DNA from: Phycisphaerae bacterium
GTDB lineage: Bacteria > Planctomycetota > Phycisphaerae > Sedimentisphaerales > Anaerobacaceae
Direction of reading: 5' to 3'
Length of the DNA stretch: 39,433 nucleotides
Assembly: GCA_016782865.1 (NCBI GenBank)
Contig: JADHXR010000068.1
Location: 1 to 39,433 of the forward strand
Part shown: positions 33,826-39,433 of the stretch, piece by piece
How the letters are laid out: the number at the start of each line of letters is the position of its first letter
How positions within the stretch are numbered: the stretch's first letter is position 1
Program-made: the position numbers and the translations under genes
The notes under the pieces: model-generated
The model's database searches: none
Seen by the model: the letters and a program-made list of their open reading frames with translations, nothing else
What the model was told of the DNA's origin: nothing

Positions 33826-35760
33826 TTATTGAGGGCGTGCCCGGCTTTCCGCACCCCACGTTGTATTAGGCTCATCTATATCCAGTTCCTGGATCCAGGC
33901 ATTGCGATACAGCACCTCGTGACCTTCACACTGCAACTTTAGACCTCCGGGCACATCGGTAATGCCCGCACCACCCTGATTACCTCCATCGATGCCTGAA
34001 TTCTCTCCGCCCCAAACCTTTTGGATTCTTTGGTTCGCGTGGGCTTTGACTGCATTGAAGAAGATAGTCACCAGTGCTTTTTCGGTAAGCTTTCCATCCT
34101 TGAATCTGGCAGCGCGGAATTTGATATCGTAAGCGTTCCATTTTCCCGTACCGTTATAAGCATGGTAAGGTCCCTCTGCCTCGTTAATCACCGCTGCCAT
34201 CCCGTGCTTTCCGCCGTCACCGTCCAGTATCTGGATCTCATAACGATTCTGCAAATAAACCCCGCTGTTGCCTCGCGTATGGGGAACCAGAAATTCAATG
34301 TGCAGCCGGAAATCTCGATACTTCTTCTTTGTAACAATGTCCGCGGCGCCGTACTTGCCTCCGGCGGCGGCAGGGTCATAGCTCGCGATCACCTTACCCT
34401 GATCCACGGGATCGTCGAGAATCTTCCACTTGATAGGCAGAGAGGAGCTGAATCGCGGGCCTTTCCAATACGTCCATTTCTTGTCCAGCAGCTTGCGAGT
34501 TCCGTCGATTATGACCTCGGCTCCCGGCGGCGGCGATGCTCCAACGCCGATCTGGCCGGCGGTGCTGGAGAAGGTATTGCGCAAAAGTTGCAGAGGTCCC
34601 ATGTCCCAGCTACGAGCCGTAACAATGTCGATATCACCGTCATTGTCAATATCCCCTGTCTTGGCTTTGTAGGCGCTGCCGGCGGCCAGCGGTTGTTTCC
34701 GCCAGGCGAGCCCGTTGCCTTCATTGACAAACACACATATTTCGGGAATCTTTTTTCTGATCAGGGTAGCCGCGACGATATCCACATCGCCGTCCATATC
34801 CATGTCGGCGCCGGCAAGGCTGTGACAGAAATCGATAACACCGACTTCGTGTTTGGTCCAGGCGTCAGGACCACCTTTGGGATTCGTCGATTCATACCAT
34901 GCGACAGCAAAACCGGTCTTTTCCGAATGCGAGATAATCACATCGACTTTGCCGTCGTTATTTAAGTCTTTGACATCCGCCATGACGCTGTGATCCTGCC
35001 AGCCGCCGGTAGCGTCCTTGTACCACGTTGGATCGATATCATGTCGCTCCCAAGCGTCTCTGCGAGGATGCTCGGGATTCTCCAGCCAAAACCCATTCAT
35101 CACCACATCGTAGTCACCGTCTCGGTCAACATCGCCGATCGTCATCCCTTCGCGTTCGGCATTGTCGGCCTTGACTTCGGTCCAGGAATCGGGCGACTCC
35201 TGGAAATAGACGGCGAATTTGTGCTTTGTCCGGACAACTACATCCGGCTTGCCGTCATGATCCATATCGTGCACTTCGATATCTTTGACCTCACTGGCCC
35301 TTTCGACAGTGGCCAGTTTGTGTTCTTTCCAGCCTGAAGCGGCTTTGCCGCCCGGGTTCTCATACCAGAATACACTGGCCTCACCGTCGCTGCCTTTGGC
35401 CGTCACGACATCGTTGTCACCGTCTTTGTCAATATCGACGACAAGCACGCCGTCGCCGAAGATATGGCCGCTGTCGACAATATTGTATCGCCGCCATTGC
35501 GGATATTTGTACCAGCCGATCTTTCCGTCGTTCTGTTTGCCTCTGTCGCTCGACCAGGTATGAACGACGATGTCATTGAAACCGTCACCGTCAATATCAC
35601 CGAGTGCCGTCCTGCCGCCGATATTCTCATCAATGACCACATGTTCGAAATCCATTCCGTTGACGGCGCCGGCGAAAAAGAAAACAAGAGCGGCAGCCAT
35701 TAGCTCTGATGAAGCGATTCTGTGACGTGCCTGAGGTTTCGAAACCGTTTTATTTCTCAT
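33826..35760 (-). CDS. Secreted FG-GAP/VCBS repeat protein with C-terminal DUF1080 domain
   Basis: A 644-residue protein. The ATG at 35760 has AGGAG seven bases upstream. A signal peptide with a long basic n-region ends AGAVNG (about residue 35). Residues about 50-370 hold FG-GAP/VCBS beta-propeller repeats with calcium-type DxDxDG loops (DIDGDGFNDIVV, DIDKDGDNDVV, DVDRDGDYDVV, DIDNDGDIDIV). Residues about 395-640 are a DUF1080 (3-keto-disaccharide hydrolase-like) domain: KWKILDD, DFRLHIEFLVPHTRGNSGVY, YEIQILD and WNAYDIKFRAARF. DUF1080 proteins act in 3-keto-glycoside breakdown or bind sugars. The start overlaps the molybdopterin-subunit stop (ATGA). Confidence 0.88.
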   Translation of the reverse strand: MRNKTVSKPQARHRIASSELMAAALVFFFAGAVNGMDFEHVVIDENIGGRTALGDIDGDGFNDIVVHTWSSDRGKQNDGKIGWYKYPQWRRYNIVDSGHIFGDGVLVVDIDKDGDNDVVTAKGSDGEASVFWYENPGGKAASGWKEHKLATVERASEVKDIEVHDMDHDGKPDVVVRTKHKFAVYFQESPDSWTEVKADNAEREGMTIGDVDRDGDYDVVMNGFWLENPEHPRRDAWERHDIDPTWYKDATGGWQDHSVMADVKDLNNDGKVDVIISHSEKTGFAVAWYESTNPKGGPDAWTKHEVGVIDFCHSLAGADMDMDGDVDIVAATLIRKKIPEICVFVNEGNGLAWRKQPLAAGSAYKAKTGDIDNDGDIDIVTARSWDMGPLQLLRNTFSSTAGQIGVGASPPPGAEVIIDGTRKLLDKKWTYWKGPRFSSSLPIKWKILDDPVDQGKVIASYDPAAAGGKYGAADIVTKKKYRDFRLHIEFLVPHTRGNSGVYLQNRYEIQILDGDGGKHGMAAVINEAEGPYHAYNGTGKWNAYDIKFRAARFKDGKLTEKALVTIFFNAVKAHANQRIQKVWGGENSGIDGGNQGGAGITDVPGGLKLQCEGHEVLYRNAWIQELDIDEPNTTWGAESRARPQ

Positions 35761-37943
35761 TGCATTTCTCCTGATTGGCTCGGTCCGAGCGTTTCTTTGT
35801 CCGTCCAACTCTTCTTCAAGTACTCCCCCTTGATCGGCATCGAGCGGATGCGCAGGCCTGTGGCGGCGAAGACCGCGTTGGCGATGGCGGGGGCGATTGT
35901 GATCATCGGAGTCTCGCCGGCCCCGGCCGAAGAGACATCGGGACGGTCTATGAGGATCACATCCAGTTCGGGAACATCACTGAATCGAGGCACCCTGTAG
36001 TGGCCAAATCCCGCATTAAGAATGCGGCCGTCGTCAAAGCGAATTTCTTCCCAGAGGGCGCCGCCCATCCCCATGACGATACACCCTTCGACCTGGATCT
36101 TCAAGTTGGCCGGATTGATGATGGCGCCGCATTCGAATGCCTCGCAGACTCGCACGACGCGGATTTCTCCGCATTCTCTGTCTACCTCCACTTGGGCGCA
36201 TGTTGCGACATAGGATCCTTTTTCAGTACCGCAGGCAATACCGACGCCGCGCGTATCCGTTACGTTTCTGCGTGCTTTATTCCAGCTAAATCGTTGCGCC
36301 GCTGCGTCGACTACGGCGCGCAGCCTGTCATTCGAAATGTGCCGCAGACGAAATTCCAGCGGATCTGCCTTGGCCGCATGTGCCAGATCATCCATGAACG
36401 ATTCCCGGGCGAACACATTCGCCGGCGCGGCTACGGCTCGGTAGGAACCTTCGCGCACGGGCGCACTGCAGGTCTTCGATTGCACAAATATGTTGGGTAT
36501 CTCATAGGGCACGGCGATGGCCGAGTTGCCCGAGTGCCATGTCGTCCAGTCCCAGGCCGTGATCCGTCCTGATGTGTCGATTCCCGCCCGGACGTCGATG
36601 ATGCCGGCCTTGCGGAAATAGGCCCAGGTGAATTCCTCTTCTCTGGTCCATCGAATGTGCACAGGTTTTCCCGCTGCACGGGCCAGCTTGGCCGCCTGGA
36701 TGGCTGCTTCTCCGGTGTGCTTGCCGCAGAAGTGTCCGCCGGTGTCTGGCACGATCACGCGGATGCGCTCTGTGGGAATACCCAGCTCCTTCGAAAGTGC
36801 GCTCCGCACGGGAAATGGGCTGGATGTACCCGTCCAGACGGTGACGTTTCCATCGCTCCATTGCGCTACCGCGGCGCGGGGTTCCATCGGCGCGTGCTGG
36901 ATGTGCGCCAGGCTGTACGATTCTCTGAGAACCTGCGCTGCGCGATCCAGGGCGGCCTGCAAAGTCCCCTTCTTCTGCACTACCTTGCCCTGTTTCGCAT
37001 GTTTGTTCGACACGTGCTCTCTGATATAAGTGAACAATTCATCAGATGACGGCTGGGCAACTGTATCCCACTCGGCGGTCTTGGCGATTTGCCTTACGGC
37101 CAGTTCCGCCAGATGCGATGTCGGGGCCGTCACGCCGACGAAATCACCATCGCGCAATACCGTGACACCCTCGGTCTCTTCCGCCGGCTGCAGATCGATA
37201 GCCTTGAGCTTGGCACCATATGCGGGAGGATTTAGAACCTTGCCGTAGTGCATGCCAGGCCGCCGGATATCTGATGGGAAGACCTGGGCGCCAGTGACAA
37301 TGTCTTCGCTTGTCAATCGCCGAACGGGCCGTCCCATGACGGTCCACTCCGCGACTGGCGTGACCGCGTTGTTATCCTCACCCGCTCGCGCCATCGCATC
37401 ATCGACGCCCCCGATGCGGGCAAGTTCTCCGTAGGATATTGATTGATCGTCGTCGGTATGAATGACCGTGCCGTTGCGCACTTTGAGCAGACCGGCGTCG
37501 CAGCCCCAGTGTTTGGCTGCCAGCTTGACAAGTACCTGCCGAGCAGCGGCGCACGCGGCCCGGACCCTTGGGACCGTCCGGGGCGTCGTCAGGCTGCTAC
37601 CCGTAGATCCGTCATCAGGGCAAAGAGCCGTATCGCCCATAATCAAGCGGATGCTCCCGATGTCCACCTTCAGTTCTTCGGCGGCCACCAGCGTCAATTC
37701 GGTCCGGGAACCCTGACCTATATCGACCTTGCCGGTCATAACGGTAATGATGCCGTTGACGCCCACATGAAGACGGTCGCTGAGCGGTGTCACGGCCTGA
37801 GCCTTGGATGCCTGACCGGTGTCCGTCCCCCCGACCGTCATCAGGATGCCGGCGCCGAGGAGCTTGGTAAACTGCCGCCGATTGATCATCACGATACTCG
37901 ACGAGATATCACGAGGTCCGATGTCTTTCTCAGGGCCGCTCAT
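35757..37943 (-). CDS. Molybdopterin-binding subunit of a xanthine-dehydrogenase-family enzyme (IorB-like)
   Basis: A 728-residue large subunit. A Tat signal lies at residues 20-40 (INRRQFTKLLGAGILM, twin Arg R22-R23), so the folded complex should be exported. MoCo-binding blocks of the isoquinoline 1-oxidoreductase beta-type subfamily are visible: GKVDIGQGSRTELTLVAAEE, AHIQHAPMEPRAAVA, DTGGHFCGKHTGEAAIQAA, REGSYRAVAAPANVFARESF, and the C-terminal GAGETPMI with the catalytic Glu. The start overlaps the [2Fe-2S] gene (ATGA). It probably oxidises an aldehyde, N-heterocycle or similar compound in the periplasm; no cytochrome partner is encoded nearby. Confidence 0.9.
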   Translation of the reverse strand: MSGPEKDIGPRDISSSIVMINRRQFTKLLGAGILMTVGGTDTGQASKAQAVTPLSDRLHVGVNGIITVMTGKVDIGQGSRTELTLVAAEELKVDIGSIRLIMGDTALCPDDGSTGSSLTTPRTVPRVRAACAAARQVLVKLAAKHWGCDAGLLKVRNGTVIHTDDDQSISYGELARIGGVDDAMARAGEDNNAVTPVAEWTVMGRPVRRLTSEDIVTGAQVFPSDIRRPGMHYGKVLNPPAYGAKLKAIDLQPAEETEGVTVLRDGDFVGVTAPTSHLAELAVRQIAKTAEWDTVAQPSSDELFTYIREHVSNKHAKQGKVVQKKGTLQAALDRAAQVLRESYSLAHIQHAPMEPRAAVAQWSDGNVTVWTGTSSPFPVRSALSKELGIPTERIRVIVPDTGGHFCGKHTGEAAIQAAKLARAAGKPVHIRWTREEEFTWAYFRKAGIIDVRAGIDTSGRITAWDWTTWHSGNSAIAVPYEIPNIFVQSKTCSAPVREGSYRAVAAPANVFARESFMDDLAHAAKADPLEFRLRHISNDRLRAVVDAAAQRFSWNKARRNVTDTRGVGIACGTEKGSYVATCAQVEVDRECGEIRVVRVCEAFECGAIINPANLKIQVEGCIVMGMGGALWEEIRFDDGRILNAGFGHYRVPRFSDVPELDVILIDRPDVSSAGAGETPMITIAPAIANAVFAATGLRIRSMPIKGEYLKKSWTDKETLGPSQSGEMQ

Positions 37944-38425
37944 TGATCGGCCACCTTTCGGATTGCCGCAATGATGCGGCTGTAATTGTTGCACCGGCAG
38001 ATATTGCCGTCCATTTTTTCGATTATCTCAATTTTCTCTGGATGCGGATTCTCCCGCAGCAGCGCCGCGGCGTTCATGATCATGCCGGGGCAGCAGTAGC
38101 CGCACTGCATCGCGTCCTCGTCGATGAACGCCTGTTGCAGAGCATGCAGGTTGCCGTTCTCGGCCAGCCCTTCGATGGTGACAATGTTTTTGCCTGTGAC
38201 CGACTGCGTGAGTGTTCTACAGGAACGTACTGCCTTGCCGTCGATTAGCACGGTGCAGGCGCCGCACAGGCCTTCGCCGCAGCCATACTTCGTCCCCGTC
38301 AATCCCAACTCTTCGCGCAGGGCCTGCAGCAGTCTCGGGTACAGACGGGGATGCGCCTGTCTCGGCCGACCGTTGACTGTCAGGTCGATCGCTTCCGGCA
38401 CCAGTTCTGCCTCTTTTGCTGTCAT
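37940..38425 (-). CDS. [2Fe-2S]-binding subunit of the molybdenum hydroxylase (IorA-like)
   Basis: A 161-residue small subunit with two [2Fe-2S] clusters: plant-ferredoxin type CGEGLCGACTVLIDG with the later Cys in VRSCRT, and the helical-domain type MQCGYCCPGMI with GNICRCNNY near the C-terminus. Two ATGs lie close together (38431 and 38425); the purine-rich AGAGGA directly ahead of the first is well spaced only for the second, so 38425 is preferred. It passes electrons from the molybdopterin site of the next gene. It has no signal peptide and would be co-exported with the Tat-bearing large subunit. Confidence 0.9.
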   Translation of the reverse strand: MTAKEAELVPEAIDLTVNGRPRQAHPRLYPRLLQALREELGLTGTKYGCGEGLCGACTVLIDGKAVRSCRTLTQSVTGKNIVTIEGLAENGNLHALQQAFIDEDAMQCGYCCPGMIMNAAALLRENPHPEKIEIIEKMDGNICRCNNYSRIIAAIRKVADQ

Positions 38426-38431
38426 TGTCAT

Positions 38432-38437
38432 TCCTCT
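38432..38437 (-). promoter_or_regulatory. Ribosome-binding site AGAGGA that decides the small-subunit start
   Basis: It abuts the ATG at 38431 but lies six bases ahead of the ATG at 38425, so initiation at 38425 is favoured. Confidence 0.6.
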
Positions 38438-38480
38438 ATTAACTGACTGATAGGAAATCTGATATCCACCGATGGGCCTG

Positions 38481-38509
38481 ATTGTATCAGCGCCGGTAGA
38501 AAGATTCAA
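38481..38509 (-). promoter_or_regulatory. Promoter of the molybdenum hydroxylase operon
   Basis: Minus strand: TTGAAT (38504-38509), 17 bases, TACAAT (38481-38486); the leader is about 50 nucleotides to the start codon at 38425. Confidence 0.65.
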
Positions 38510-38587
38510 GCCGGGAACCACCCCAGAGACAGTCCTATCCCGGGCGAATCTCGCGTTTGTCACAGTCGCAGACCATCCGATGTCCCT

Positions 38588-39031
38588 TTATTTCTTAAGG
38601 TGCCTGTCGAGAAACCTAAAGTTACTTTCAATTTCAAATACGTGGCCTCCGGGATGTACGGAGAATTCAAATGAATCTTTTCCCACATAGACAAACCTCG
38701 GTTCGGCGCCCTCTACCGGTTTGGGAGGCGGATAGCCAAGCCGGCGCGCATGCTTGTCTCTGTATGGCAAAAGGGATTCTTTGTATCGCTCAATACTGGA
38801 AAAATCCGGCTTGAAGAAGCTCAACGATCGTACCTTTTGCTCGGCGATTAGTTTGTCGACGTATTCTTTTAATTCTAGATGCTGTTGCTTGCGAATAGGG
38901 AACGATTCGGAGAACGTCTCCCGATACTGCCCGGGGACCTCCTGGCCCATGAGACAGACAGGGTGAAGAAACATCCAGAATAATCCCAACAGTAGACATC
39001 TTCTAATGAAATGATTTGGTGACCTGTGCAT
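38588..39031 (-). CDS. Secreted alpha/beta-hydrolase-like protein lacking its catalytic core
   Basis: A 147-residue protein. GGAAGG six bases ahead of the ATG at 39031 favours this start over the ATG at 39037. A signal peptide (LLLGLFWMFLHPVCLMG) is followed by a region resembling the N-terminal part of secreted esterase/acetylxylan-esterase-like hydrolases (YRDKHARRLGYPPP, PRFVYVGKD). It then passes directly to FSVHPGGHVFEIESNFRFLD, which looks like the C-terminal His motif of an alpha/beta hydrolase. The lid and nucleophile region that normally separate these parts are absent, so an in-frame internal deletion is likely (inference). It may be a non-catalytic remnant. Confidence 0.55.
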   Translation of the reverse strand: MHRSPNHFIRRCLLLGLFWMFLHPVCLMGQEVPGQYRETFSESFPIRKQQHLELKEYVDKLIAEQKVRSLSFFKPDFSSIERYKESLLPYRDKHARRLGYPPPKPVEGAEPRFVYVGKDSFEFSVHPGGHVFEIESNFRFLDRHLKK

Positions 39032-39218
39032 ATTCATCCTTCCTTTGGGCAATTCTCCTGGTTCAACTGGCATCCAACACCATAATAGCATCCCACAGTC
39101 CCGCCAACAAGGCCTCCGCTCGACGGCCTCCGGTCGGCACAGTTGTCGCTGAAGCGCAGAGCATCTTCCGCCAAGAAGACACACTGCAATTCAGGCGATG
39201 GAAGGTTCTTCTGGACTG

Positions 39219-39433
39219 CTACGCAGATAGGAGTTGATTAAACCTTGACTGCCATTCTTCCTCGTCTACAACGTGGAATGATATCTTCTCGCTCTCCAAC
39301 TCCATTCCAAGCCGATTTGTTGTCGTTGCCTTTGCCAGAGTGTTGCAAAGGTCAAAGACGGATCTCTTGTAGCCGGTGTCTTCGTTTCCCTTAAGGTGCA
39401 ACCCTTTCGTCTCAACAACAAAAACGCGATCAA
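39219..39433 (-). CDS. C-terminus of a type III restriction / DEAD-helicase-type protein, partial
   Basis: The frame is open to the right edge, so the gene starts outside the window. The visible 71 residues begin DRVFVVETKGLHLKG, where ETKG fits the E-x-K of a PD-(D/E)xK nuclease site, followed by NEDTGYKRSVFDLCN, as at the end of type III restriction endonuclease (Res) subunits. It ends 187 bases before the hydrolase-like gene. The partner methylase is not visible. Confidence 0.6.
   Translation of the reverse strand, partial: DRVFVVETKGLHLKGNEDTGYKRSVFDLCNTLAKATTTNRLGMELESEKISFHVVDEEEWQSRFNQLLSA

Noticed and set aside
34021..34965. 314-residue open frame on the plus strand
   Set aside because: Antisense to the FG-GAP repeats, whose DxDxDG loops produce long open antisense frames.
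1..39433. CRISPR arrays, tRNA/rRNA genes, insertion sequences with transposase
   Set aside because: None seen; the only repeats are short palindromes and in-gene tandem arrays.

Overview
The window looks like chromosomal DNA of a member of the Planctomycetota, most likely a Phycisphaerae/Sedimentisphaerales-type bacterium. This is inferred from content: a long MoxR/DUF58/BatA-type VWA/DUF4159 locus, a secreted protein with paired PPC domains, an FG-GAP + DUF1080 secreted protein, an Agl23-type glycosyltransferase, and short palindromic repeats embedded in genes. No rRNA, tRNA, CRISPR array, transposase or phage gene is visible. Both edge genes are cut by the window.

Layout. (1) 1-3389, plus strand: a lipoprotein with a discoidin-like domain, an Agl23-type GT-C glycosyltransferase and an ApbE flavin transferase, tightly packed. 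(2) 3498-8305, minus strand: from a promoter at 8337-8365, a beta-hydroxyacid dehydrogenase, an L-lactate-permease-family transporter, a LarA-type nickel-pincer racemase/epimerase with all cofactor residues in place, and a polyprenyl-phosphate-sugar-synthase-like GT2. (3) 8399-23438, minus strand: about 15 kb read from a good promoter at 23533-23561. It encodes a TPR + HExxH peptidase, a DUF4159 protein, a MoxR ATPase, a DUF58 protein, a BatA-like VWA protein, a giant coiled-coil membrane protein, a VWA/glutamine-amidotransferase-like membrane protein, a predicted caspase-fold (clan CD) peptidase with EF-hand loops, and a PspC protein. Most junctions are ATGA/GTGA overlaps, so the set is probably translated as one unit acting at the cell envelope.

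(4) 23842-29687, minus strand: an ebo gene cluster (eboD, small gene, eboB, eboE, eboC, eboF) with its own promoter. In cyanobacteria and pseudomonads ebo/EDB genes are tied to secondary-metabolite traffic to the periplasm. Here no standard eboA is seen; an unrecognised 104-residue gene sits between eboD and eboB. (5) 29798-33636: a PPC-domain secreted protein (minus) and a divergent coiled-coil lipoprotein (plus), both shaped by repeated DNA. (6) 33826-38425, minus strand: a [2Fe-2S] subunit and a Tat-exported molybdopterin subunit of a xanthine-dehydrogenase-family enzyme, both coupled by ATGA overlaps to an FG-GAP/DUF1080 secreted protein. (7) 38588-39433, minus strand: a secreted protein that looks like an alpha/beta hydrolase lacking its catalytic core, then the C-terminus of a type III restriction-type protein.

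The parts most worth following up are the variant ebo cluster, the clan CD peptidase inside the MoxR/Bat operon, and palindromic or tandem repeats that now encode signal peptides and tails of otherwise normal genes.
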